Below, one piece after another: positions 17,216 to 26,473 of a DNA stretch of 64,000 nucleotides. This stretch comes from Iningainema tapete BLCC-T55. Lineage in GTDB: Bacteria > Cyanobacteriota > Cyanobacteriia > Cyanobacteriales > Nostocaceae. The notes under the pieces are model-generated. The model searched no databases. It was given only the letters and a program-made list of their open reading frames with translations, and had not been told where the DNA came from. The DNA lies in assembly GCF_014698965.1 (NCBI RefSeq), contig NZ_JACXAE010000101.1, forward strand, positions 1-64,000, read 5' to 3'. Both the position numbers and the translations under genes were made by a program. The first letter of the stretch is position 1; every line of letters begins with the position of its first letter.

Positions 17216-18802
17216 ATGAGATCAGTTTCATCTGCGCCCTTAGTTCAGTCTTATGACATTATTGCTTTTGGCGATGAAGTTCCCGGTATTCTCGCCTTAG
17301 TCTGTGCAGCAAGGGAATATTATCGCAGAAAAAACCAGCACCCACGGACTTTACTGATTTTAAAGGGTAATTCCCTGTTAGGGATCGGAGGTCATTTAGT
17401 GCGGGGCGGCTTATCATATCTTGATCGTTCCGCTGTGCCTCTGTCTATTCGTCAAACTCACAATCTAGATACTTTTGGTGATCCTGCAGCTATATATAAA
17501 GAGTTTCTTCGTCGGGCAGGTGTGCTGGCAATAGCCCTAGATCCACGTAAGGCTGATGCAGCACTACGTGAAATGTTAAGAGAAATTGGTGCTGAGATCG
17601 TCAGCAATATTGAAATTGAGTCGGCAAACAGGTGGGAGCAGAAAATTACTGGAATTAAGCTTGTTAATGGTGATACTTATTTCGGTAAATATTTTATAGA
17701 TAGTACTGTAAATGCAGAACTAGCACAAGCTGCTGGAGTAAGAAAACTTAAAGGGTTTGAAACCTTTGGTTTACCAGATGCAGAACTTTCTGTCACTCTG
17801 GTGTTTGAAACTCAAGGATTAAGTATCGACAGACTGAGGAATGTTGAATATTTATATCTCAAACGCTTTACAAATACAGGAGATGCGATCGCACAAAGTT
17901 GGCTGAATGTCGCTGCCGGGAAAAATGCTGAGTTAGCAAATCAACTGCGTAAAGATTTAGTTGATAAAAACGGTAATCCGAAGAATATGTATGTAGGCAA
18001 AGACTACATTGACATCCGCAGCAAAGCTCTTTCCATCGCCTACCACTCTTTCCGAGGCACAACTTTATCTTTAGAAACTAGCGGTACTATACTTGACAAT
18101 GGCAACGTGGCAATTCTGCCCGGAGGTCGGTTGTCTTGGAATGCATTATTATTTGATGTAAATGCCGATCAAGCAGAAGCATTAGCACTTGGTAAAGCTT
18201 TGCCAACACCAGAAATGCTGAAGGAATTTGCATATATTAGTAAGTGGTTTCAAAGTATTGGTGCAACTACCGTAAAAGGTGCTTCTGAATTATACATTCG
18301 TCACGCAGGTAATATTTTAGGTGCAGTTGATCCCCTCACTGGCTCTCGAATGCTAGCCGGAGGCGTACCTTCAAGTGAAGCTTTAGGAACTTTTGGATAC
18401 CATTTTGATGTGCGTGGTGGTATATCAGGTTTGGGTACAAAAGCATCTACCAAAGGGTACAATGTTGATAATCTTCAGTTTCTTGTTCCTCCCTTGTTTA
18501 ACATTGGGATCCAACACGCTTTAGTTCAAGATGTACCTAACTTGGCAGTGATTAGCCCAGGTTCTGGATTTAAAGGATATGCTTGTTCAGCAGGAAGAAT
18601 AGTAGAATTTAATTGTGGAGTAGGTCAAGGTGTGGGAATTGCCGCTGCGATCGCACTCAATGAAAATCGCAACTTAGCTGATATTTCTAACAAAGAAGTA
18701 CAAAATGTTTTGAAAACTACAGGGCAATTATCTAAAATTTACGGTAAGAACTATGAACTAGCAGCGGATTTAGATAAATTTGAGCGTGAAATGGCAGCAT
18801 AA
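17216..18802 (+). CDS. FAD-dependent oxidoreductase
   Basis: A 528-aa flavoprotein. The N-terminal YDIIAFGDEVPGILALVCAA is a somewhat degenerate Rossmann dinucleotide-binding start. A second FAD motif lies near the C-terminus, PNLAVISPGSGFKGYACSAGRI, followed by a glycine-rich GVGQGVGIAAAIAL segment. This is the general layout of the FAD_oxidored family, whose substrate varies. The start at 17216 is preferred over the in-frame TTG at 17171, because GGAG lies eight bases before the ATG. No membrane segment is present. It appears to be a single-gene unit, ending in a dispersed repeat. Confidence 0.75.
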   Translation: MRSVSSAPLVQSYDIIAFGDEVPGILALVCAAREYYRRKNQHPRTLLILKGNSLLGIGGHLVRGGLSYLDRSAVPLSIRQTHNLDTFGDPAAIYKEFLRRAGVLAIALDPRKADAALREMLREIGAEIVSNIEIESANRWEQKITGIKLVNGDTYFGKYFIDSTVNAELAQAAGVRKLKGFETFGLPDAELSVTLVFETQGLSIDRLRNVEYLYLKRFTNTGDAIAQSWLNVAAGKNAELANQLRKDLVDKNGNPKNMYVGKDYIDIRSKALSIAYHSFRGTTLSLETSGTILDNGNVAILPGGRLSWNALLFDVNADQAEALALGKALPTPEMLKEFAYISKWFQSIGATTVKGASELYIRHAGNILGAVDPLTGSRMLAGGVPSSEALGTFGYHFDVRGGISGLGTKASTKGYNVDNLQFLVPPLFNIGIQHALVQDVPNLAVISPGSGFKGYACSAGRIVEFNCGVGQGVGIAAAIALNENRNLADISNKEVQNVLKTTGQLSKIYGKNYELAADLDKFEREMAA

Positions 18803-18807
18803 AAGAA

Positions 18808-18879
18808 GTAGAGACGCGACGCCAGTCGCCTACGGAGGGAAACCCTCCTGCAGCGCTGGCTCAAATTTCGCGTCTCTAC
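18808..18879. repeat. Expanded GTAGAGACG-family repeat
   Basis: The outer arms GTAGAGACGCG and CGCGTCTCTAC enclose a longer GC-rich insert that contains GGAGGGAAACCCTCC. It lies between two convergent genes and may help terminate both. Confidence 0.65.
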
Positions 18880-18915
18880 AAAATTCATTTATTTCGGCAT
18901 TAACGTGAAATGGTA

Positions 18916-20826
18916 TTAAACTACCGTACCGATTTCTTTCAAATAAACCCTTGTAAATGGTTCACCTTCGCCCAGGCTGTACTCTTCAATTAAACCCCTA
19001 CGTCGAATAGAAATATTGTCTCCTCTTCTAATGACAACAGTAGAGTCATCAAAGATGTCTCGTGCTAAAGTCATCTCGATATCAGTAGGTTTATTCAAAA
19101 CTACCATGTTGCTACCGTAGTAAAACATCCCATCGCGCTCCAGAATGTCTTCGTCATACTCAGCAATCAACAAGTCTAGTTTAGGATTGCGTAGTAAACT
19201 TTGGACATTGTTGTTATAGTCTTTGTTCAAGATTTTTTCTGAACGATTGACAAAAACTGCGTCACGGCAAACAGCACCAATTGTCCAGTCGGGATGTTGT
19301 AGAAGAATATGATCGATCGTTTCTTGAAGCTCTTGAACTGAGATATCGTTGAAGGTGATAATGGGTATCCTAGATTCTAGACCTGATTTAAAGAAGGTTT
19401 CTAGAATATGTGAAGGTACATCAACACTTTCACCAATCGCCGGGTTAAGGTGCATTAAAATTCCTGGTGCAGCATTGATTTCTAAAATGGCAAAGTTCCC
19501 AGACTTCCATGATTTAGAAAGAGTTGGGGTGATAACATCAATACCCAAGCAAGTGAGGTTGAAGTGCTGGGCAATGTCTTGTGCCAAAATAATATTGTCA
19601 GGGTGAACGGTGCGTGTTGCATCAATGCTTACACCTCCAGCCGAGAGATTAGCCACTTTGCGCAAATAAACAGTGCGATCTTTCTCCAAAACACTATCTA
19701 ATGATAATCTTTGTTGTTCGAGATACTGTTCCATCGCGTCATCACACTGAATTTTGCTCATTGGTGATGTGGGTGTATCCCAACGTTTTGGTTGTCGATT
19801 TTCCTCACGGATTAACTCATCAATTGTAGAGTCACCGTCACCGACAACCCATGCTGGGCGACGTTCGGTTGCAGCAACAAATCTGCCGTTGACACACAGC
19901 AAGCGAAAATCAGCACCAGAAATACTTTGCTCAACAATTACTCGTGTTGGCTCCTGCTCTGGAATTGCTTTGACTGCCCGATTAAAAGCAGATTCTAGTT
20001 CATCATCATCGCGCACTTCAGCCGTTACGCCAATTCCTTTATGCCCGGATACAGGTTTGACTGCTACTGGGTAGCCAATTTCTTTAGCCACTCCAAAAGC
20101 TTCTCTTTCTGTAAAGACGATATCTCCTTGAGGAACTGGGAAGCCGAAATTGTTTAAAAATGCTTTACAGTCATCTTTACGAGTGGTGAAGTCGGAATCT
20201 AGATGACTGTCACAATTAAATGTTGCTGCTACACCCCTGACTTGTTTTTTCCCATAACCGTATTGCATCAATCCTTCATCCCACAGGTAAAATGTGGGAA
20301 TACCTTTTTGAGATGCTGTACGTAGTAAAGCATAAACAGTCGGACCACCGTAAGCAGATTGTCTGAATCTAGCTTGAAGTGTTGCAATCTGATCCCCTAA
20401 AGCAATGTCTTCATCTTGCGTAATGGCTTCAAACCAATCCCACACTAAGTACAGTACAGCCCTTGTGGTACGTTCATGAAGTGATTGTACGCTAATTCTG
20501 GCGTAATTTAGATGTGGCTTTACATCCCATTGGTTGAGGTGTAAACCCATATCTAGCTTTCCTACTTCTGACGCAGTACGCGCAAACAAATGGGCATAAG
20601 ATTCGTATGTCTCGTCTCGGAGGTGGGAGTAGCGATCGCCTATTACTGAGATATATTCTTCTATTGGCAAAGTTCTAGTGTTTCCAGTCAATGCAAAATC
20701 AAACACTAGCGCCCCTGTCTCTAAGTAGGGATTTGGACCATTGTAATGCTTGAAGTTAAAGATATCAAATGCATCTGTTTTTCTTGCATTTACACGGACT
20801 GCATCAAGTATTCTTTCTCTCACCAT
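18916..20826 (-). CDS. cphA2: Cyanophycin synthetase, short CphA2 type
   Basis: A 636-aa ATP-grasp ligase. The N-terminal cyanophycin-synthetase domain is followed by the ATP-grasp (about 215-470) with VAVKPVSGHKGIGV and the metal-binding FAILEINAAPGILMH. The C-terminal Mur-ligase-like portion is only a remnant without a GKTT ATP loop. Full CphA1 is about 870-900 aa, so the length and missing second ATP site point to CphA2, known to polymerise beta-aspartyl-arginine dipeptides released by cyanophycinase. The start at 20826 is chosen for the AGGGG upstream; an in-frame GTG at 20850 lacks a site. The cyanophycinase gene lies divergently about 0.95 kb away. Confidence 0.75.
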   Translation of the reverse strand: MVRERILDAVRVNARKTDAFDIFNFKHYNGPNPYLETGALVFDFALTGNTRTLPIEEYISVIGDRYSHLRDETYESYAHLFARTASEVGKLDMGLHLNQWDVKPHLNYARISVQSLHERTTRAVLYLVWDWFEAITQDEDIALGDQIATLQARFRQSAYGGPTVYALLRTASQKGIPTFYLWDEGLMQYGYGKKQVRGVAATFNCDSHLDSDFTTRKDDCKAFLNNFGFPVPQGDIVFTEREAFGVAKEIGYPVAVKPVSGHKGIGVTAEVRDDDELESAFNRAVKAIPEQEPTRVIVEQSISGADFRLLCVNGRFVAATERRPAWVVGDGDSTIDELIREENRQPKRWDTPTSPMSKIQCDDAMEQYLEQQRLSLDSVLEKDRTVYLRKVANLSAGGVSIDATRTVHPDNIILAQDIAQHFNLTCLGIDVITPTLSKSWKSGNFAILEINAAPGILMHLNPAIGESVDVPSHILETFFKSGLESRIPIITFNDISVQELQETIDHILLQHPDWTIGAVCRDAVFVNRSEKILNKDYNNNVQSLLRNPKLDLLIAEYDEDILERDGMFYYGSNMVVLNKPTDIEMTLARDIFDDSTVVIRRGDNISIRRRGLIEEYSLGEGEPFTRVYLKEIGTVV

Positions 20827-21205
20827 TGATTCTAACCCCTGTCTAAACACCCTAGATCCTGGACGCTCTCGAAAGCGCTTTCTGTTGATTCTTGTCTATT
20901 AATTTACTTTATTTTCAAAACAATAGCTAGAAAAAATGCTACATATACACTTTTTTTTCTCTAAGTATTGGTGGCAATCTATACTTTCCTTGTATTTTAC
21001 ATTGATTGCAAAACATTACCAGCTATCTAAAGGTATAATCATTCCAAATGCATATTTTTATAATTTAGTCAATATCTAAAAAGATTTGAATTTGAAGCTT
21101 AACTTGGGATAGAAGAATAAATATATACCCTTTGAAAGGTGTGAGTGAACACATTTACTGTTTATAAATGTTAATAATTAGGCAAAACAAAGGAGACAGC
21201 CAGTT
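20827..21205. other. Divergent regulatory region of the cyanophycin locus
   Basis: A strongly AT-rich region of about 380 bp lies between the synthetase (minus) and the small conserved gene (plus). It must hold both promoters. I see no convincing operator or RNA structure. Confidence 0.4.
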
Positions 21206-21421
21206 ATGAATAGCACAGAAGCTGTTCTCAGAAATGAAGTAGAACATCTTGCTGAAGAAGCTTTTCACCGTAAGCTAATCTCGGGTTACGGAGATGGTCC
21301 AGATCAAAACGAGTATCAAATAGTGTTTCAAGGCAAGCCAAGACATTTTTCTTTAGAACAAGCCCGTTCATTTTTGTGTGAATTACTTTTTGATAACCAA
21401 GTTAGTAATGTAAACATTTAA
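21206..21421 (+). CDS. Small conserved protein in the cyanophycin locus, unknown
   Basis: A 71-aa acidic soluble protein (MNSTEAVLRNEVEHLAEEAF start, LEQARSFLCELLFD near the end). A good AGGAGA lies nine bases before its ATG. No domain is recognised. It sits between the divergent cyanophycin synthetase and the cyanophycinase. A strong terminator follows it at 21511-21545, so it is probably its own transcript. A role in cyanophycin turnover is only suggested by position. Confidence 0.65.
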   Translation: MNSTEAVLRNEVEHLAEEAFHRKLISGYGDGPDQNEYQIVFQGKPRHFSLEQARSFLCELLFDNQVSNVNI

Positions 21422-21510
21422 TCAAAAAAATGAAAGGCATTTAATTAATAGCGATCGCACTTTTTACAAGCAATATTTGCTAGGGAGACAAAATTGTTCT
21501 GCCCCTAGCC

Positions 21511-21545
21511 AAAACTCCCGTTTTTGTTCACATGGGAGTTTTTTG
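21511..21545 (+). terminator. Intrinsic terminator
   Basis: Stem AAAACTCCC / GGGAGTTTT with a 14-nt loop, followed by a T run (GTTTTTTGTT). It lies 90 bp after the 71-aa gene. A smaller hairpin (CTAGGG/CCCCTAG) stands just before it. Confidence 0.8.
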
Positions 21546-21772
21546 TTATTCAAATTAAGTCGCAATTTATCTGAATTTTTTATTCTACAATTATTCATAC
21601 ATTAAAATACATTTCTAATTCATTTAGACTGCTATAGTTATAAACTGATTAAGTATAAATGCTTAAAAAAATAAAATTATTGACTTTTTGTAGTTTAATC
21701 TACCAAATGAATGTTTTTAAGTTTTAATTGTCATGATTAATTGAAAATAATTAACTCATATCAGGAGGCATT

Positions 21773-22627
21773 ATGTCTGCCAGTGAAAATAAAGGACCTT
21801 TAGTAATTATAGGCGGAGCGGAAGACAAAGAAGGAGATTGTCAGATCCTACGGGAGTTTGTCCGCCGTGCTGGAGGTACGAAGGCTAGAATCGTCATTAT
21901 GACAGCAGCTACAGAACTACCAAGAGAAGTAGGAGAAAATTATATTAGAGTTTTTGAGCGGTTGGGAGCTGAGGATGTTCGGATTGTAGACACGACAAAC
22001 CGTGATGATGGCTCTTCATCTTCAGCATTAGAAGCAATTGATAAAGCTACAGGTATATTTTTTACCGGAGGAGATCAAGCTCGAATTACAAGTATTTTAA
22101 AAGATACGCAAGTAGATGCAGCTATTCACAAACGCCACTCTGAAGGCGCGACTATAGGAGGTACAAGCGCTGGGGCTGCTGTAATGCCAGATGTAATGAT
22201 AGTTGAAGGTGACTCAGAAACAAACCCCCGGATTGAAATTGTAGACATGGGTCCTGGTATGGCTTTTCTACCTGGGGTAGTAATTGATCAACATTTCTCA
22301 CAACGTGGACGTTTGGGACGCTTAATTTCGGCTTTAGCGCAGCAACCTGCTGTTTTAGGATTCGGGATCGATGAAAACACAGCTATGGTTGTTACTGATA
22401 ACCAAATTGAAGTGATTGGCGAAGGTTCTGTGACAGTTGTTGATGAATCAGAAGCTATACACAGCAATGTTGAGCAAATTCTTAAGGATGAACCTTTGGC
22501 AATTTGTGGGGCAAAGCTTCATATTCTACCACACGGCTACAAATTTGATTTAAAAACTCGTAAGCCGATCCTAAATGGTCAATCAGTGATGAATGCAACT
22601 GATGTAACAGAGGAAACCAATATCTAA
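21773..22627 (+). CDS. cphB: Cyanophycinase
   Basis: A 284-aa serine peptidase of family S51 that releases beta-aspartyl-arginine dipeptides from cyanophycin. The N-terminus has GPLVIIGGAEDKEGD. The nucleophile elbow is GGTSAGAAVMPD with Ser132, and FTGGDQARI and IDQHFSQRGRLGRL are typical of CphB. There is no signal peptide, so it is intracellular. A perfect AGGAGG precedes the ATG. Its product would be recycled by the CphA2-type synthetase encoded nearby. A palindromic repeat begins right after the stop codon. Confidence 0.95.
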   Translation: MSASENKGPLVIIGGAEDKEGDCQILREFVRRAGGTKARIVIMTAATELPREVGENYIRVFERLGAEDVRIVDTTNRDDGSSSSALEAIDKATGIFFTGGDQARITSILKDTQVDAAIHKRHSEGATIGGTSAGAAVMPDVMIVEGDSETNPRIEIVDMGPGMAFLPGVVIDQHFSQRGRLGRLISALAQQPAVLGFGIDENTAMVVTDNQIEVIGEGSVTVVDESEAIHSNVEQILKDEPLAICGAKLHILPHGYKFDLKTRKPILNGQSVMNATDVTEETNI

Positions 22628-22656
22628 GTAGAGACGCTCCGCCGGAGCGTCTGTAC
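22628..22656. repeat. GTAGAGACG-family palindrome
   Basis: A 29-bp block running GTAGAGACGCTCCGC to GCGTCTGTAC directly behind the cyanophycinase stop. One arm has a single mismatch (CTGTAC). Confidence 0.75.
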
Positions 22657-22739
22657 AGGAGGCACAAATATCTACTCATGGCTCTTGACTACTTCTTTAT
22701 ATATAAATTTAATTATGGTAATTGTCTTCAGGTGTGGAA

Positions 22740-24425
22740 ATGACCTCGAAAATAGAATTTAATTTGTTTGCTCCCCGTAACAAAGAAGCTGCTTTAATCG
22801 GGTCTTTTTCCGATTGGCAAGAGATCCCCATGACAAAAGGTGATGATGGTTATTTTCGCACATCTGTAGAACTAGAAGACGATATTTATCAGTATAAGTT
22901 TCGTATTCAAACTAAGAGTCCAAATTTTGAACCAGCTCAATGGGTGGATGTGATAGATCCTTACGCAACAGATGTTGATGAAACCCGAACAGTTGGTATA
23001 GTACGAATTAAAGATGGCAAGCGTATTGTTGATAGTTATGTTTGGCAACATGATGACACGCTATTGGCAGAAAATCATGAATTAGTAATCTATGAAATGC
23101 ATGTGGCAGATTTTACTGAGGGAGAAGTTGACTCAGATCAAAAAGGAAAATATTTAGATGCGATTGAAAAGTTAGATTACCTGAAGGAATTGGGGATCAA
23201 CGCAGTTGAATTAATGCCTGTCAACGAGTATCCTGGCGATTATAGTTGGGGATACACAGTTCGCCACTACTTCGCTACAGAATCAAGTTACGGTTCTACA
23301 GAAGATTTAAAGCAGTTTATTGACGAGTGTCACAGTAGAGGAATTCGCGTTTTTATTGATGGAATATATAACCATACAGATGGAGAATGTCCTTTATTAC
23401 TGATTGACCGGAATTACTGGTATTATGAGCATAAGCATTATCCTGAAGACCCTCGAAATTACTGGGGACCAGAATTTAACTACGATAACTATGATGAAAA
23501 GTTAGACGTTAAACCAGCATGGAAATATATAGGGGATGTGGTACGTTTTTGGGTTCAGGAGTATCACATAGATGGAATTCGCTTTGATGCGGTGCGTCAA
23601 ATAGCTAACGATGATTTTCTCGAGTGGCTTGCTCATCAATCAAAGAAGAATACTGCACCTAAGCCATTCTATAATATTGCTGAACACATTCCAGATACAA
23701 GTAAGATTACGACACCAGAAGGACCGCTAGATGCTTGTTGGCATGAAAGTTTTCGCTACTTTATAATTCCCCATATTTGTGGTGAGACGTTTGAGTTATC
23801 TCAACTGAAGGAAGTTTTAGATCCGAGAAAGCAGGGTTATGCAACTGCCACAAATGTAATCAATTATTTGTCAACTCACGATCGCGAACGTCCTTTACGA
23901 GAACTAGGCGATCGCGGTATCTTTGACGAAGCTGCATTTACAAGAGTTAAGTTAGGCGCTGTTTTATTAATGACAGCAATAGGTATACCGATGCTCTGGA
24001 TGGGTGAAGAATTTGGTGAACATAAGCGCAAAAGTAAAACTGTGACTCAGCCGAAGAAAATTGCTTGGGCTTTGTTAGAAAACGACCAGAATCGTGATTT
24101 ATTTGAGTATTATAAGAAACTCATCGCCTTACGTAAACAAAATCTTGCCTTGCAAAGCGACAACATTGAGTTTTTCCATGAGAATGCAGATGCTAAAGTA
24201 ATAGCATATTTTCGTTGGCATGATGGAGGCGATCGCGTCCTCGTTATCGCAAATTTCTCTGACCAAAACCTCTCTGGTTACAATGTAGAGACGCGACATG
24301 TCGCGTCTCTACAAAATATGTCGATACAAAACTGGCAAGATTTATTTACCAACACTGAGATAGCTGCAACAGAAAATGGTTTAGTTACTGACTTACCAGC
24401 ATTTACAGCTAGGGTGTTTATTTAA
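22740..24425 (+). CDS. GH13 alpha-amylase/branching-enzyme-like glycosidase with CBM48
   Basis: A 561-aa enzyme. The N-terminal CBM48/isoamylase-N domain spans about residues 4-60 (FNLFAPRNKEAALIGSFSDW). The GH13 barrel has region I DGIYNH (207-212), region II GIRFDAVRQ with nucleophile Asp283, region III IAEHIP with acid Glu315 and region IV LSTHD with Asp381. It acts on alpha-1,4/1,6-glucans such as glycogen or maltodextrin; exact specificity is not readable. The start at 22740 matches the start of its paralogue at 39655-41310. A repeat-derived decapeptide VETRHVASLQ lies in the C-terminal beta domain (residues 516-525). Confidence 0.85.
   Translation: MTSKIEFNLFAPRNKEAALIGSFSDWQEIPMTKGDDGYFRTSVELEDDIYQYKFRIQTKSPNFEPAQWVDVIDPYATDVDETRTVGIVRIKDGKRIVDSYVWQHDDTLLAENHELVIYEMHVADFTEGEVDSDQKGKYLDAIEKLDYLKELGINAVELMPVNEYPGDYSWGYTVRHYFATESSYGSTEDLKQFIDECHSRGIRVFIDGIYNHTDGECPLLLIDRNYWYYEHKHYPEDPRNYWGPEFNYDNYDEKLDVKPAWKYIGDVVRFWVQEYHIDGIRFDAVRQIANDDFLEWLAHQSKKNTAPKPFYNIAEHIPDTSKITTPEGPLDACWHESFRYFIIPHICGETFELSQLKEVLDPRKQGYATATNVINYLSTHDRERPLRELGDRGIFDEAAFTRVKLGAVLLMTAIGIPMLWMGEEFGEHKRKSKTVTQPKKIAWALLENDQNRDLFEYYKKLIALRKQNLALQSDNIEFFHENADAKVIAYFRWHDGGDRVLVIANFSDQNLSGYNVETRHVASLQNMSIQNWQDLFTNTEIAATENGLVTDLPAFTARVFI
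24285..24312. repeat. GTAGAGACG-family palindrome inside the GH13 gene
   Basis: A perfect 28-bp palindrome with half-site GTAGAGACGCGACA. It is translated in frame as VETRHVASLQ in the C-terminal domain of the GH13 enzyme. The paralogue at 39655-41310 has no such peptide at the equivalent place. Confidence 0.85.
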
Positions 24426-24485
24426 TGTTTTCAAAGCCATCTCAATGGTATAATCTAAAACCTGAATATTTAATTAGAGAGTTAC

Positions 24486-24965
24486 ATGGCTCCCGATAGT
24501 CGAGTGATTGTAAAAGTTAAGCGACTGACACCAGAAGCAAAACTGCCTAGATATGAACATCCTGGGGATTCAGGAGCTGATCTTGTTGCTGTCACTGATT
24601 GTACACTACAACCGATGCAATGGTTTCCAGTGCCAACTGGTATATCAGCAGAAGTGCCGATGGGTTATGAATTACAAGTTCGCCCTAGAAGTGGCTTGGC
24701 ACTTAAGCATGGTGTAACGGTGCTAAATTCTCCTGGAACAGTTGATGCTGGTTACAGAGGAGAAATCAAAGTCATCTTAATTAACTTTGGATCTGAACCC
24801 TTTAATATAAGTAAAGGGCAAAAGATCGCTCAGCTTGTAGTAGCCCCTGTTATGTCAGGACAATTTGAGGAAGTTGACGAATTATCTCCATCCCAACGTG
24901 GTAGCGGTGGTTTTGGTTCAACAGGGATCAATTACATTGAAGTAGGCGATTCATCGCAGCATTAA
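24486..24965 (+). CDS. dut: dUTP diphosphatase (dUTPase)
   Basis: A 159-aa trimeric dUTPase that hydrolyses dUTP to dUMP. All five motifs are present: DSGADL (28-33), RPRSGLALKHG (66-76), GTVDAGYRGEI with catalytic Asp87, GQKIAQLVV, and the C-terminal P-loop-like RGSGGFGSTG that closes over the substrate. Length is normal. It is cytoplasmic. It lies 64 bp before the Mrr-type nuclease gene, and a thymidylate-synthase-like gene that would use dUMP lies 3.7 kb downstream on the other strand. Confidence 0.95.
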   Translation: MAPDSRVIVKVKRLTPEAKLPRYEHPGDSGADLVAVTDCTLQPMQWFPVPTGISAEVPMGYELQVRPRSGLALKHGVTVLNSPGTVDAGYRGEIKVILINFGSEPFNISKGQKIAQLVVAPVMSGQFEEVDELSPSQRGSGGFGSTGINYIEVGDSSQH

Positions 24966-25029
24966 TTAAGTATTGAGTAAAAAAGCTTTTGCTTAGATAA
25001 ATGGCATCAGAATGGAGTATTTATAAATT

Positions 25030-25938
25030 GTGATCCCAGACTATCAAAATTTAATGCTTCCGCTTTTAAAAATTTTAAAAGATAGACAAGAGCATACTCT
25101 CAGTGAGGTTCTTGAAACTCTTGCTCATGAATTTCATCTCACTGATGAGGATAGAAAAGAGTTGTTACCCAGTGGCAAACAGGCAAAATTTGATAACAGA
25201 GTGGGTTGGGCTAGAACCTACCTGAAGAAATCAGGTTTACTTGAAAGTACTGGAAGAGGAAAATTTTGCATAACTCAGCGTGGATTAGAAGTATTGGCAA
25301 CTAATCCGGAAAAAGTTACTAAAAAGCTTTTGGAGCAATTTCCGGAGTTTCAGGAGTTTAAAAATTCATTACCGTTGTCTCCTCAACTGCAAGTAAATGA
25401 AAGTGTAATACTAGCTCAAACACCCGAAGAATTATTGGAGCTAGGTTATCAAAGTTTACAAAAGCAATTGGCTCAAGAAATCTTGAATATTGTAAAAAAT
25501 TGTTCGCCGAGATTTTTTGAGAGAATAGTTGTAGACCTGCTAATAGCAATGGGATATGGTGGTTCAAGAGAAGATGCAGGTCATGCAGTAGGTCAAACTG
25601 GAGATGGTGGAATAGACGGGATTATTAAGGAAGATAGACTAGGTTTAGATATCATTTATATCCAAGCTAAAAGATGGGAATCTACAGTTGGAAGACCGAT
25701 AGTGCAAGCTTTTGCTGGAAGTTTAGAGGGTATGAGAGCAAAGAGAGGTGTACTAATTACTACCTCTAAATTTTCCAAGGAAGCTTATGAATATATCAAA
25801 TTAATAGAGAAAAAAATTGTACTGATAGATGGAGATCAGCTTGCTGAACTAATGATTGAGTACAATACGGGAGTTGGAGAAGCTGAACGGTACATAGTAA
25901 AAAAAATTGATTATGACTATTTCAATGAAGAATTGTAA
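25030..25938 (+). CDS. mrr: Mrr-type restriction endonuclease
   Basis: A 302-aa protein. The N-terminal winged-helix Mrr_N domain spans about residues 5-95 (VGWARTYLKKSGLL, ITQRGLEVL). The C-terminal Mrr_cat PD-(D/E)XK domain spans about 155-280, with the active-site set GDGGIDGII (Asp196) and IYIQAKRWE (Gln212-x-Lys214). Mrr enzymes cut methylated or otherwise foreign DNA. No methyltransferase is visible beside it, consistent with a type IV-like role. The start is GTG at 25030. It converges with the ASCH/GNAT-PIN operon. Confidence 0.88.
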   Translation: MIPDYQNLMLPLLKILKDRQEHTLSEVLETLAHEFHLTDEDRKELLPSGKQAKFDNRVGWARTYLKKSGLLESTGRGKFCITQRGLEVLATNPEKVTKKLLEQFPEFQEFKNSLPLSPQLQVNESVILAQTPEELLELGYQSLQKQLAQEILNIVKNCSPRFFERIVVDLLIAMGYGGSREDAGHAVGQTGDGGIDGIIKEDRLGLDIIYIQAKRWESTVGRPIVQAFAGSLEGMRAKRGVLITTSKFSKEAYEYIKLIEKKIVLIDGDQLAELMIEYNTGVGEAERYIVKKIDYDYFNEEL

Positions 25939-25969
25939 TAAAAAATTATTTATGCTAATAATTTTATTT

Positions 25970-26473
25970 TTACTTTTGCGGTAATAGTTCTATTTGATAA
26001 GCTTTAGGTTTGTTAGATAGGCTTAAAATATCATGCTGCGCTATAGATTGAACAAGATTTAATTCTTTATCTTTCAGATAGCGGTAGCATTGAGGAGGTC
26101 GAAAATCTACCCACTTCTCTCTTAAACGTTCAAGTTTTATTGGTGAATCAAAACTAAATGTTTTTCCTAAAAAAATAGCAAAGCCAACAGATGCATTTTC
26201 ATAGTATTTTTGAAAACTTTCATAACTAATTCCAGCTTTATCTTCAACTAATTGCCAAAGCTTCTCCGGAACCATTTCGACAACTTTTTCTACCTCAAGT
26301 ACACCAAACAATGCCTTCTCAGGAGATGTAACATAAACGAGAATCAAATCGCCCTCACGTAAATGGCGAGGTCTGACTCGACGAAGCTCAACCTGCTTAT
26401 CACCGTCAAATATCATGCTTGCGTATTGATGCTGAATAGATAGCAAAAGTATATTTGGCGACATTATACTCAT
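25970..26473 (-). CDS. ASCH-domain (PUA-like) protein
   Basis: A 167-aa protein whose first 70 residues show the ASCH pattern: LLSIQHQYASMIFDGDKQVELRR, then LREGDLILVYVTSPEKALFGVLEVEKVV. ASCH domains have a PUA-like fold and bind RNA or modified nucleotides. It overlaps the stop of the GNAT-PIN gene by 4 bp (ATGA), so the two are translationally coupled and probably act together. The C-terminal half has no assigned function. Confidence 0.75.
   Translation of the reverse strand: MSIMSPNILLLSIQHQYASMIFDGDKQVELRRVRPRHLREGDLILVYVTSPEKALFGVLEVEKVVEMVPEKLWQLVEDKAGISYESFQKYYENASVGFAIFLGKTFSFDSPIKLERLREKWVDFRPPQCYRYLKDKELNLVQSIAQHDILSLSNKPKAYQIELLPQK

Noticed and set aside
18916-20826. ATP-grasp ligase for the graspetide precursor
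   Set aside because: The protein is a cyanophycin synthetase by N-domain and length, and lies 37 kb from the precursor.
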